NCBI GenBank assembly: GCA_002729515.1
Contig: PBYF01000043.1
Coordinates: 12,911-69,342 of the forward strand
Length of the DNA stretch: 56,432 nt
Direction: 5' to 3'
Source of the DNA: Deltaproteobacteria bacterium
GTDB lineage: Bacteria; Myxococcota_A; UBA9160; SMWR01
The position numbers and the translations under genes are program-made. Positions 23,515 to 32,087 of this stretch are shown piece after piece (position 1 is the stretch's first letter; each line of letters begins with the position of its first letter). The notes below the pieces were generated by a model. It was given only the letters and a program-made list of their open reading frames with translations, was not told the origin of the DNA and ran no database searches.

Positions 23515-24782
23515 TACTCTTCAGCCCGCATGCCGTTCCACGGCGCCTGGAGCGCGACGGTGGCGAAGTTGCCCGAGATCACCCGGCGCAGGAGCTCCCC
23601 GGAGAGCGCGTCGTAGACCCCGAGCGAACCGCTGTAGTCCGCGGCGGTCACGAGCAGGGGCCGGTCGTCCGGGGTGACTGCGATCTCTCCGACGCCGACG
23701 TAGGTGGTGAGCGTGTCGACCAGCCAGCCGTACAGTCCGTCGAACGGCCAGAGCCAGTCCTCGCCGAAGGCGAGGGGCACGCCCATGACCGTGAGGCCCG
23801 GACCGCGCAGATCGATCCGTTGCACCCGTTCGTGGGACGCGAGATCGTGGATCCACACCTCCGTTCCGGCCTGTTTGTGCGTGTCGGCCCCGCCGCGGTG
23901 CATCAGCGAGTAGAGTCGGCCCGTGGGCTCGTGGATCGCCAGGTGCTGCATGCCCCCGATCTGCCACGACTCCTCCGGGTCCACGCCGTCGAGCAGCGAC
24001 CACGGCGCTTCGAAGGTGGGCTCTTCGCCCGAGAAGTCGACACGGTACACCTCGCCCCCGAAGGACACGAAGACCCAGCTGTCGCGCCAGCGCACCGCCT
24101 TTTCGGTCACCGGGTCGGCGATCGGGTCGAAGAAGGGCGCGGTGCGCCGTTTCGAAGTGGGGTGGCCGGCGTCGTCGAGGGTGATGAGCAACAGCGCTCC
24201 GTCACCACAGAGCGTGGCGAAGCGCCTCGAGCCGGCAGCGAAGGCCAGCGCGCAGCCCGGCGTCGAAATCTCGCTCGTGAAGCGGCGGTGTTCCACGTCG
24301 ACGATGCTGAGGGACGTTGCGGGGGTCATGTTGAAGATCGCCAGGAAGCGGTCGTCGTCCGAAAGTGCCGTGTTGGCAGAGGGCAATACGTTATTCGCCC
24401 GTTTTGGTGGCAGCACCACTTCGCCGGTGGGCGCCAGCGTGCGCGCGTCGTAGAAGGTCACCACGTCGGTTCGCACACCGCGGCTCCCGCGCGAGTAATG
24501 CGTTTCCGGCAGGTAGACCTCGGGCCGGCTGCGCGGGAAGACGCCCGTCGTGATACCCCAGCCGCCGTTGATCATGCCCAGCATCTCGCCGCGGTCGAGA
24601 TCGACGAGGGCGATGCGTTCCAGGAGCGGGTCCGAGGCCCAGACCCAGTGGGGACCGAGGGTCGCCGGAAGGACCTCGACGCGCCCGATGGGCTCGGCCG
24701 GTAGCTGGGCGGCTGCCGCTCCAGCGAGTGCAAGAACACCAGCGACCACGAGCGCTGCGCTGCGGCCCGGGTGGGTTTTCAT
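23514..24782 (-). CDS. mauB: TTQ amine dehydrogenase heavy chain (MauB/AauB type)
   Basis: 422 residues. A signal peptide (AALVVAGVLALAGAAAAQ) is followed by a seven-bladed beta-propeller of the amine dehydrogenase heavy-chain family. Recognisable stretches are WVWASDPLLERIALVD, THYSRGSRGVRTDVVTFYD, FAIFNMTPATS (with L for F in this copy) and MHRGGADTHKQAGTEVW. It forms the alpha2-beta2 periplasmic enzyme with the light chain encoded at 21685, deaminating primary amines to aldehydes. The start is ATG at 24782, 39 bp after the CoA-transferase gene, so an own promoter inside that gene is likely. Confidence 0.94.
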   Translation of the reverse strand: MKTHPGRSAALVVAGVLALAGAAAAQLPAEPIGRVEVLPATLGPHWVWASDPLLERIALVDLDRGEMLGMINGGWGITTGVFPRSRPEVYLPETHYSRGSRGVRTDVVTFYDARTLAPTGEVVLPPKRANNVLPSANTALSDDDRFLAIFNMTPATSLSIVDVEHRRFTSEISTPGCALAFAAGSRRFATLCGDGALLLITLDDAGHPTSKRRTAPFFDPIADPVTEKAVRWRDSWVFVSFGGEVYRVDFSGEEPTFEAPWSLLDGVDPEESWQIGGMQHLAIHEPTGRLYSLMHRGGADTHKQAGTEVWIHDLASHERVQRIDLRGPGLTVMGVPLAFGEDWLWPFDGLYGWLVDTLTTYVGVGEIAVTPDDRPLLVTAADYSGSLGVYDALSGELLRRVISGNFATVALQAPWNGMRAEE

Positions 24783-24821
24783 GCCGGGATTGTAACCCGC
24801 GCCGAGGGGACGATTCGGGTT

Positions 24822-26027
24822 TCAGCGTGCCGCGCCGCTGCGGCGCAGCCCGTCGATTTCTTCGGCCTCGAGCCCGATTTCGCCAAGGATCTCGTCGGTG
24901 TGTTCGCCCATTCGCGGGGCGTGGCGGCGCAGCGTCGCCGGGGTGCGCCCGTAGCGGACGGGGTGGCGCAGGTAACGCGTGAGCGCCCCGAAGCGCGAGT
25001 CCTCGACTTCTGGGGCCGTTTCGTTGTGGGCCACCTGCGGGTCCGCGAGGAATTCCTCCACATCGCAGACCGGCGCGAACGGTACGCCGTGCTCGCGCGC
25101 GCGGTCGATCAGTTTCCGCGTCGGCCACTTGCGGAATTCTGCCGCGAGCAGTTCGGCGAACTCCCGGTAGTGGACGAAGCGCGAAGCCATGCTCGAAAAG
25201 CGTTCGTCCCGGGCGAGCGCGTCGAGGCCGAGCGTCTCGCAGATCCCCTGGAACTGAGAGTCCCGGAGCACGATTCCCACCACGTGGCCGTCGGCGGTCT
25301 CGAAGGTGCGGAAGACGTCGCCGGCGCCGGGTGCGTCGGTCGTGAGGTCGGGATAGCTGCGCGACATCATCGCGTCGGGCAGGTTGAACGAGGCGAAGGC
25401 GTCGAGCATGGGGACCTGCACCTGCTGGCCGCGGCCGTCGCGCTCTCGGACGAGCAGCGCGGCGAGGATCCCGGACAGGGCAATGAGTCCGGACGACTTG
25501 TCCGCCACGCTGCTCAGGACGAGCCGCGGCGGGTCGTTGCCGCCCTGGGTGGGCATCATGCCGCCGAGCGCCTGGATCACGTGGTCGTAGGCTGGAAGCG
25601 CTGCGTAGGGACCGTCGGGTCCGAAGCCGTTGATCGAGACGTAGACGAGCCGGGGATTGCGTGCGGAAAGCGCTTCCCAGCCGATACCGAGGCGCTGTGC
25701 CACGCCCGGGCGAAAATTTTCGACGAGCACGTCCGCGTGCTCGGCGAGACGCGCCGCGACCGAGCGTGCCTCCTCTTGCGCGAGGTCGAGCACGATGCTG
25801 CGCTTGTTGCGGTTGAACTGGGACAGGAAGCCCGAGAACCCGGGCTCGCGAAACGGAGCGCCGGAATGGCGGCAGGGGTCTCCGGTCGGCGGCTCCACCT
25901 TGACGACGTCGGCGCCGAGGTCGCCGAGTGCCTGGGTGCAGATCGGACCCGAGATCACCGTCGAGAAGTCGAGGACACGAATCCCGGCGCAGGGACCAGG
26001 GGCGGTTTTCTGGGTTTCTTGGGCCAC
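24822..26027 (-). CDS. CaiB/BaiF family III CoA-transferase
   Basis: 401 residues with the family III layout: RVLDFSTVISGPICTQALGD near the N-terminus, KVEPPTGDPCR, VENFRPGVAQRLGIG and, in the C-half, DPQVAHNETAPEV. These enzymes move CoA between acyl-CoAs and free acids through an active-site Asp. The start is ATG at 26027. The partner acid is not evident. It is on the same strand as, and directly before, the amine dehydrogenase operon, so it may activate the acid formed from the amine-derived aldehyde; that link is inference. Confidence 0.93.
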   Translation of the reverse strand: MAQETQKTAPGPCAGIRVLDFSTVISGPICTQALGDLGADVVKVEPPTGDPCRHSGAPFREPGFSGFLSQFNRNKRSIVLDLAQEEARSVAARLAEHADVLVENFRPGVAQRLGIGWEALSARNPRLVYVSINGFGPDGPYAALPAYDHVIQALGGMMPTQGGNDPPRLVLSSVADKSSGLIALSGILAALLVRERDGRGQQVQVPMLDAFASFNLPDAMMSRSYPDLTTDAPGAGDVFRTFETADGHVVGIVLRDSQFQGICETLGLDALARDERFSSMASRFVHYREFAELLAAEFRKWPTRKLIDRAREHGVPFAPVCDVEEFLADPQVAHNETAPEVEDSRFGALTRYLRHPVRYGRTPATLRRHAPRMGEHTDEILGEIGLEAEEIDGLRRSGAAR

Positions 26028-26180
26028 TGCCTGTCGTTTTCGCCCAGCTGCACACCCGGGTCAAGAGGCGTTGTGCACCCGTCCGGGCGAGTCCCACAGC
26101 GCGCGGCCCGCAGGCGCAAGACCGGGCCCGCGAGCCGCTTCCTGCATTTGGTCTAGAATGGCATCCCGACGGAGGTGCCG

Positions 26181-26891
26181 GTGCTCGAGGGCCTACAGCA
26201 GCTGATCGATCTTCAGCAGATCGACGATGAGCTCAAGGCCTGCGAGACGGAACTCGCGAGTTTACCCGAGCGGCGAGTCGGGCTGGCGACGGAGCGGGAA
26301 TCCGCCGAGGTGCGGGTCACCGACGCGGGGGAAGCGGTGCGGGCGGCCGAGATGCAGCAGCGCACGGCGGAGAGCGAGCTCGAGGACAAGGAGGCGCTGC
26401 TCGGCAAGCTCGAGGCTCAGCAGTTCCAGATCAAGAGCAACGACGCCTATACCGTGCTGTTGCGCGAGATGGAAGAGGCTCGAACGGCGATCTCAGTGGC
26501 GGAGACGAATATTCTCGAAGCCATGGAACGCATCGAGACGGCGACCGGCGAGCAGGATCGCGCCGAAAGAGACGCGAAGCTCCTGTTTGCACGCGCCAGT
26601 ACCACCGAGAGCGAGTTGGACGCGCGCGAGAAGGAGATCGGAGAGCAGCTTTCACAGCAGCACGGTACGCGCGAGGAACTCTGTGGGTGCGTGCCGAGCG
26701 AAATGCTTGCACAGTACCAGCGCATCGCCAGCAGTCGGAGGCCGGCGGTTGCGGAGGTGCGCGACGGGACCTGTCAGGGCTGCCGCACGAAGATCCCGGC
26801 TCAGCTCCACGTCGAAATGCTCCGCATGGAGCGCCTCATCCCCTGCACCCACTGCCACCGCATCCTGAGCCCGGGAACCGAGGCGAAGTGA
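26181..26891 (+). CDS. zinc-ribbon coiled-coil protein (C4-type, DUF164/CdsZ-like)
   Basis: About 236 residues: a long coiled coil (about 5-170, rich in Glu, Ala and Arg) followed by a C-terminal C4 zinc ribbon with CQGCRTKIP and CTHCHRIL. The family is widespread in bacteria and some members bind nucleic acid or tether proteins; the function is unsettled. GTG at 26181 has GGAGG with good spacing; GTG at 26175 sits inside that element. The gene starts 153 bp from the divergent CoA-transferase. Confidence 0.87.
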   Translation: MLEGLQQLIDLQQIDDELKACETELASLPERRVGLATERESAEVRVTDAGEAVRAAEMQQRTAESELEDKEALLGKLEAQQFQIKSNDAYTVLLREMEEARTAISVAETNILEAMERIETATGEQDRAERDAKLLFARASTTESELDAREKEIGEQLSQQHGTREELCGCVPSEMLAQYQRIASSRRPAVAEVRDGTCQGCRTKIPAQLHVEMLRMERLIPCTHCHRILSPGTEAK

Positions 26892-26960
26892 TGCCAGAAC
26901 AGGGGTTTGCGCGGCTGAGCTGCGGATTGCCAGAGCCTCTCCAGAGAGTCCGAAAATTAG

Positions 26961-26975
26961 CAAAAGTTTCTTTTG
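26961..26975. other. short perfect inverted repeat in an AT-rich gap
   Basis: CAAAAG (26961-26966), loop TTT, CTTTTG (26970-26975), inside an AT-rich patch of the 204-bp gap between the zinc-ribbon gene and the TPR peptidase. It could be a small operator or a weak hairpin. No T-tract follows on the plus strand, so it is not a clear terminator. Confidence 0.3.
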
Positions 26976-27095
26976 ATTCAGGTGGTTGCGGGGACACTTC
27001 GACGGGGTTTCGCGCGCCTTCCTCCGGTTTCTTCATGCTATTCTGAGGTTGCGAGGGCCGGAGCTGCCGCTTCGGCCCTTCGCAACTGTGCAGAT

Positions 27096-28133
27096 ATGGC
27101 AAACAACGATCGATACTGGGATTGCCTCGACCACGCGATGGAGGCCTCTCACGGTGGGCGCACCGAGGAGGCGCTGGCGTGGCTCGATGAGGCGTTGCGC
27201 GCGCAGCCAGACGGGGCGGAGGCGCACAACGGCCGGGGCGAGATCCTCTGGGACGAGGGCAAGGTCGACGAGTCGGTGCACGAGTTCGAGCTCGCGATCC
27301 GAGCGGATCCCAAGTTCGTGACCGCGCACCTGAATCGCGCCGAGCTGCTGGTGGAGGATCTCTCGGAATTCGAGCAGGCCGTGGCGCTTTGCGACGAGCT
27401 GCTCGCCGGCCGCACGGAGCTTCCGCGGCTCGACCGCGCGTCCGAGGGCGAGGTCTATTACCTCAAGGCCAAGGCGGTCTTCTACCTGGACGACCTGGAG
27501 GGAGCGCTCTTCCTCGTGCGCCGTGCGCTGAAGACGACCGGCGATGTCGGAATCTACCGCTCTTTCGAGGGCCAGCTTCTGTTCGAACTCGGCCGCTTCG
27601 AGGAGGCGCGCCGGTTCCTGGAAGCGGCCGCCGCCATGGACCCGGAGGCGGGACACGCCGTCTACCACTTGGCGCTCGTGCTCGAACGGCTCCATGCGGA
27701 GGAGGAGGCCAGCGAAGCCTTTGTCCGGGCGAACGCGCTCGACCCCGATCGCTATCTGCTGCCCGTCGCGGTGGACGAGAAGTTCTTCCGCCAGGCCGCC
27801 GCCGAGGCCTTCGAGAACCTCCCCCGCTCGATCCGGAACTACGTGGATGGCCTGCCGATCCTGGTGGAGGACTGGCCCTCTCCGGACGTCCTCTCCGGTG
27901 AGAACGTCTCTCCCCAGATTCTCGGGGTCTACATCGGGACGCCCCGAACCGTGGCCAGCGTCTCGGCCCAGGACGAGGACATCACGCGGGTCGTGCTGTT
28001 CAAGCGCAATCTCGAGAAGATCTGTCGCGACCGCAACGACCTGATCGAGCAGATCCAGACGACGGTGCGTCACGAGATCGGACACCACCTCGGACTTTCC
28101 GAGGAGGACCTCGAGCGCCTCGGACTCGCGTAG
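27096..28133 (+). CDS. TPR protein fused to a minimal zincin metallopeptidase domain
   Basis: 345 residues. TPR-like helices cover about 1-225 (TEEALAWLDEALRAQPDGAE, DESVHEFELAIRADPKF, EEARRFLEAAAAMDP). The C-terminal domain (about 235-345) has VRHEIGHHLGLSEEDLERLG, an HExxH zinc site plus a third His, as in the small metallopeptidase family once called DUF1025. The start is ATG at 27096; a TGCTATTCT extended -10-like element at 27036-27044 lies upstream. Substrate unknown; the TPR part probably recruits protein partners. Confidence 0.88.
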   Translation: MANNDRYWDCLDHAMEASHGGRTEEALAWLDEALRAQPDGAEAHNGRGEILWDEGKVDESVHEFELAIRADPKFVTAHLNRAELLVEDLSEFEQAVALCDELLAGRTELPRLDRASEGEVYYLKAKAVFYLDDLEGALFLVRRALKTTGDVGIYRSFEGQLLFELGRFEEARRFLEAAAAMDPEAGHAVYHLALVLERLHAEEEASEAFVRANALDPDRYLLPVAVDEKFFRQAAAEAFENLPRSIRNYVDGLPILVEDWPSPDVLSGENVSPQILGVYIGTPRTVASVSAQDEDITRVVLFKRNLEKICRDRNDLIEQIQTTVRHEIGHHLGLSEEDLERLGLA

Positions 28134-28167
28134 CCCGCTCTCGAGCGCTCCCCGTTACAATCTCGGC

Positions 28168-29595
28168 ATGCTCGCGGAAGAGTTGCGCGCGATCGTCGGT
28201 GACGAGGCGTGTCTGACGCGGGACGAGCAGTTGCTCGTCTACGAGTGCGATGGGTTGACGTTGGATCCGAGCCGCCCCGGGGCGGTCGTGCTTCCGGCCT
28301 GTCGCGACGAGGTGGTGGCTGTGGTGAAGGCCTGCCGCATTGCCGGAGTTTCGTTCGTGCCGCGGGGGGCGGGTACCGGACTCTCGGGCGGGGCCACGGC
28401 GCGCGACGGCGGGGTGGTGATCGAATGCTCCCGGCTCGACCGCATTCGCGCGGTGGACACCGAGAACCGCACCGCGGTGGTGGAGCCCGGCGTCGTGAAC
28501 CTCGACCTCACCCGAGCGGTCGAGCATCTGGGTCTCTACTACGCGCCCGATCCGTCGAGTCAGCTCGTGTGCACGTTGGGCGGGAACATCGCCGAGAACT
28601 CGGGTGGTCCCCACACGCTGAAGCACGGTACCACCACGAACCACGTGCTTGCATTGGAACTCGTCTTGCCCGATGGCGAAGTCGTGCAGTTGGGCTCGCC
28701 GACGGGCGTCGCGCACGGGTACGACCTGGTGGGAGCGGTGGTGGGCAGCGAGGGCACACTGGGTATCGTGACGGCGGCCACCGTGCAGCTCACGCCGGCT
28801 CCCGAGAGCGTCGAGACACTGCTCGCGATCTTTCCGGACGTCGTGTCTTCGTGTCGTGCCGTGGGGTCGATCGTCGAGAGCGGTCTCTTGCCGGCGGCGC
28901 TCGAGGTCGTGGATCAGCGCACTATCGCCGCTGTCGAGGACTCGGTCTACGCGGCCGGGCTGCCCCGGGATGCGGGAGCCGTTCTCATCGTCGAGTTGGA
29001 TGGGCCCGCCTGCGCGCTCGATGCCCAGGTCGAGCGCGTGCGCGATCTCGCCGGACGCGCCGGCGCGACTCGTGTCGAACTGGCGACGGACGAAGCGGAG
29101 CGTCAGCGCTTCTGGCGCGCACGCAAGGGTGCTTTTGGCGCCATGGGGCGTCTGGCGCCGGACCTCTACGTCCACGATGCAGTGGTGCCGCGCGCGCGCC
29201 TGCCCGAGGTGCTCGAGCGCGTCTGCTCGATCGGAGACCGGTACGGCCTGAAGCTCGCGAACGTCTTCCACGCGGGCGATGGCAACCTCCACCCGAACAT
29301 CTGCTTCGACCGCCGCAATCAGGACGAGCTCGAGCGGGTCATGGCGGCGGGCGAAGAGATCTTGCGTGTCTGTGTCGACGCCGGGGGTGTGATCACGGGA
29401 GAGCACGGGATTGGATCGGAGAAGCGGGAATTCATCGGCCTCGTCTTTGGTGAGGCGGATCTCGACCCGATGAAGCGCCTGCGCGCGGCCTTCAATCCCG
29501 ATGGCGTCTGCAATCCGGGAAAGATGTTCCCGACCACGCGCTTTTGTACCGAGGCCAATCCGAAGGCGCGCGGTTACGAGCGCGTGCCGCTGTGA
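28168..29595 (+). CDS. glcD: glycolate oxidase subunit GlcD (FAD-linked oxidase)
   Basis: 475 residues: PCMH-type FAD-binding domain (PRGAGTGLSGGAT about residues 69-81; VGSEGTLGIVTAAT) and C-terminal FAD-oxidase domain ending GVITGEHGIGSEKREF and FNPDGVCNPGK. Oxidises glycolate, or a related 2-hydroxy acid such as D-lactate, to the oxo acid with GlcE and GlcF. The start is ATG at 28168. The stop overlaps the glcE start as TGATG. The three subunits are present in the classical D-E-F order. Confidence 0.94.
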   Translation: MLAEELRAIVGDEACLTRDEQLLVYECDGLTLDPSRPGAVVLPACRDEVVAVVKACRIAGVSFVPRGAGTGLSGGATARDGGVVIECSRLDRIRAVDTENRTAVVEPGVVNLDLTRAVEHLGLYYAPDPSSQLVCTLGGNIAENSGGPHTLKHGTTTNHVLALELVLPDGEVVQLGSPTGVAHGYDLVGAVVGSEGTLGIVTAATVQLTPAPESVETLLAIFPDVVSSCRAVGSIVESGLLPAALEVVDQRTIAAVEDSVYAAGLPRDAGAVLIVELDGPACALDAQVERVRDLAGRAGATRVELATDEAERQRFWRARKGAFGAMGRLAPDLYVHDAVVPRARLPEVLERVCSIGDRYGLKLANVFHAGDGNLHPNICFDRRNQDELERVMAAGEEILRVCVDAGGVITGEHGIGSEKREFIGLVFGEADLDPMKRLRAAFNPDGVCNPGKMFPTTRFCTEANPKARGYERVPL

Positions 29596-30833
29596 TGGCT
29601 GCGAGGGTCGCTCCCGATACCCTCCGGTCACTGGCCGACGTGGCGGGAGATCTGATGGAGCACGAGCCGCGCCTCGTCGACGGTATCGGGTTCGAGCGCT
29701 CGTTGCGACCGGCGGACGCCGACTCGCTCGCCCGCACGCTGGCCGCGCTTTCTGCCGCGGACGTATCGGTCGTTGTCACTGGCAATGGAAGCCGGCTCTC
29801 ACTCGGAAATCCACCGCGGGATGCCGCGCTATTGCTCGACGTTTCGAAGCTCGCCGGCGTCGACGACTTCGACCCGGGGGAGGGTGTCTGCCATGTGGGG
29901 GCGGGCACGTCTCTCGGCCTCATACGAGATGAGCTCGCGACCGAGGGCTGGGAGCTCCCCCTGGACGCAACGGGTGCGCAGCCGACGTTGGGTGGGGTCG
30001 TGGCCGCGGCGGCTGCGGGGCCGCGGGCCCTGGGCTACGGAGCGCCCCGCGATGTGGTGCTCGGTCTCGGAGTGGTGTTGGCCTCGGGTGTGCGCACGCG
30101 CTGTGGTGGCCGCGTCGTCAAGAACGTGACGGGCTACGACCTCTGCAAGGTGTACACCGGGAGCCTCGGGTCGCTCGGCGTGATCGAGTCGGCGTGGCTG
30201 CGCCTGCGCCCGCGTCCCCAGGCGGTGCGCAGTCTCGAGTTGGTGGGCGAAGGCATTGTCGAGGGCGTCCCGGCGGCGCTGGCAGCCGCGCGCAGCCCGG
30301 CGAGCCGGGCTGTGGCGCTGGAGCTTGCCGCCCCCCGGTCGGGCGAAGCGTTCCGTCTGGTGGTGGAGTTCGCCGGCGACGCTTCGGTGGTAGACCGCGA
30401 GGCGGAGCGGCTCGGAAACGAGTTCGGCGCCGGCGACGCGCCCGCGAAGGCCATCGACGCGGTGCGCGTGGCACAGGGCAGCCGGCCCGGTCCATCGGGG
30501 CTCCGCTTCCGGGTGAGCACGCTGGCGTCGCACCTCGGGGCCGTCGCGATGTGCCTGCGCGCTGCGGGCGCAGGGATCCAGGCGCAGCCGGGTCGCTCGG
30601 TTGTCTACGCGTTCTTCGACGGGGTGGATCCGGCGGCGGCCTTCGAAGCGGCCGCGGAGGCCGCGCGGGTGGGTGAGGGCGCGGCGTTGCTCGAGCACGG
30701 CCCTCCAACAGCAAAGCGGGATCGCGATGTCTTTGGCCCGCCCGGCTCCGAGTTCGCGATCGCCCTGGCGCTCAAGCAGCGCTTCGATCCTCAGGGCATC
30801 CTGAACCCGGGCCGCTTTGCGGGGCGACTGTGA
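29595..30833 (+). CDS. glcE: glycolate oxidase subunit GlcE
   Basis: 412 residues; a second, shorter PCMH-type FAD-binding protein with VVVTGNGSRLSLGNPP, GATGAQ-like PLDATGAQPTLGGVVAAAAAG and CGGRVVKNVTGYDLCKVYTGSLG. It ends with the family tail FDPQGILNPGRFAG. It partners GlcD in the membrane-linked 2-hydroxy-acid oxidase. The start ATG at 29595 shares a base with the glcD stop. Length is somewhat greater than the E. coli protein, within the family range. Confidence 0.92.
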   Translation: MAARVAPDTLRSLADVAGDLMEHEPRLVDGIGFERSLRPADADSLARTLAALSAADVSVVVTGNGSRLSLGNPPRDAALLLDVSKLAGVDDFDPGEGVCHVGAGTSLGLIRDELATEGWELPLDATGAQPTLGGVVAAAAAGPRALGYGAPRDVVLGLGVVLASGVRTRCGGRVVKNVTGYDLCKVYTGSLGSLGVIESAWLRLRPRPQAVRSLELVGEGIVEGVPAALAAARSPASRAVALELAAPRSGEAFRLVVEFAGDASVVDREAERLGNEFGAGDAPAKAIDAVRVAQGSRPGPSGLRFRVSTLASHLGAVAMCLRAAGAGIQAQPGRSVVYAFFDGVDPAAAFEAAAEAARVGEGAALLEHGPPTAKRDRDVFGPPGSEFAIALALKQRFDPQGILNPGRFAGRL

Positions 30834-32074
30834 TGGAGCACGCGGGCGAGATCCTTCGGTATTCCCTCGACTGCGTGCACTGCGGCCTGTGTCTTTCCAG
30901 CTGCCCCACCTACCGTGCTACCGGCTGCGAGCAGTCCTCGCCGCGCGGACGGATCTATCTCTTCCGCAACGCGTCCGAGGGGCGCCTCGCGTTGGAGGCG
31001 GTTGCCGAAGAGGCGGGCCTGTGTCTCGGATGCCGCGCCTGCGAGACCGCCTGTCCCTCGGGTGTTCAGTTCGGCAGGATGCTCGAGCTGGTGCGGGCGG
31101 ATGTGGCCGCCGCGGGCCTGCGTCGAGATCTGCCGGCGCGGCTCGAGCGCTTCATGTTGCGCTCGGTGGTGGCGCGGCCGCGGCGCCTGCGCGCACTCTT
31201 CGACGCGCTGCGCGCGTTCCAGGGCGTGCGGCTCGACCGCTTGCTGCGGCGACTCTTGCCGGAGCGCTTCGAAGAGCTGTTCTCGCTGCTTCCGCCCGTC
31301 CCACCGCGTCGGCAACGCCGCGCCTTGCCCGAAAGGATTTCGGCGAAGGGGAGCCGCCGCGGCACGGTGGGGCTCTTTACGGGCTGCGTGATGTCGGAGT
31401 TCTACGCAGACGTCAACGCGTCGACTGCACGCGTTCTCACGCGCAATGGCTTCGATGTCGTCGTACCGCAGGGGCAGGGCTGTTGCGGTGCCCTCCATGC
31501 CCACGCGGGAGACGAGACGTTCGCTGGGCGGCTGGGCCGCGCGAATGCGGGAGTCTTCGGCGATGTCGCTGCGGTGATCGTCAACTCCGCTGGCTGCGGT
31601 GCCGAGTTGCGCGAGCTCCCGAATCGGATCGGTGCGGAGGGTGATGACCTGGCCGGACGCATTCGCGACGTCTGTGAGTTTCTCGACGAAGTCGGGTTGC
31701 GGGAGCCGCTGGGCCGCCTCGATGCTCGCGTTTGCTACGACGATCCCTGTCATCTCGTTCACGGCCAGCGTGTTTCCGAAGCGCCGCGCCGACTACTGCA
31801 GCAGATCCCCGGCCTCACGCTGCTCGAGCACGCCGAGGCTTCGGCCTGCTGTGGAGCCGCGGGCACCTACAACTTGACCAAGCCGCGTATGTCGGGGGTC
31901 GTACGCGACCGGAAGCTCGACGCTCTGGAGGCTGCGGCGCCCGATGTGATTGCAACCGGAAACCCGGGCTGCCTGATCCAGCTCCGCGCCGGGGTCCTCA
32001 GCCGAGGCTTGCCCGCGCGCGTCGTCCACCCGGTCACGCTGCTCGAGGAAGCTGGGGCCGATCCGGACCCGTGA
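30833..32074 (+). CDS. glcF: glycolate oxidase iron-sulfur subunit GlcF
   Basis: 413 residues. Two [4Fe-4S] motifs (CVHCGLCLSSCPTY and CLGCRACETACPSG) lie in the first 80 residues, followed by two cysteine-rich CCG domains (GQGCCGALHAH and SACCGAAGTYN). It carries electrons from GlcDE to the respiratory chain. The start is ATG at 30833 in a TGATG overlap; GTG at 30830 in the same frame is possible. It ends 13 bp from the convergent lipoprotein gene. Confidence 0.94.
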   Translation: MEHAGEILRYSLDCVHCGLCLSSCPTYRATGCEQSSPRGRIYLFRNASEGRLALEAVAEEAGLCLGCRACETACPSGVQFGRMLELVRADVAAAGLRRDLPARLERFMLRSVVARPRRLRALFDALRAFQGVRLDRLLRRLLPERFEELFSLLPPVPPRRQRRALPERISAKGSRRGTVGLFTGCVMSEFYADVNASTARVLTRNGFDVVVPQGQGCCGALHAHAGDETFAGRLGRANAGVFGDVAAVIVNSAGCGAELRELPNRIGAEGDDLAGRIRDVCEFLDEVGLREPLGRLDARVCYDDPCHLVHGQRVSEAPRRLLQQIPGLTLLEHAEASACCGAAGTYNLTKPRMSGVVRDRKLDALEAAAPDVIATGNPGCLIQLRAGVLSRGLPARVVHPVTLLEEAGADPDP

Positions 32075-32087
32075 GGGTCGCGGGGAT

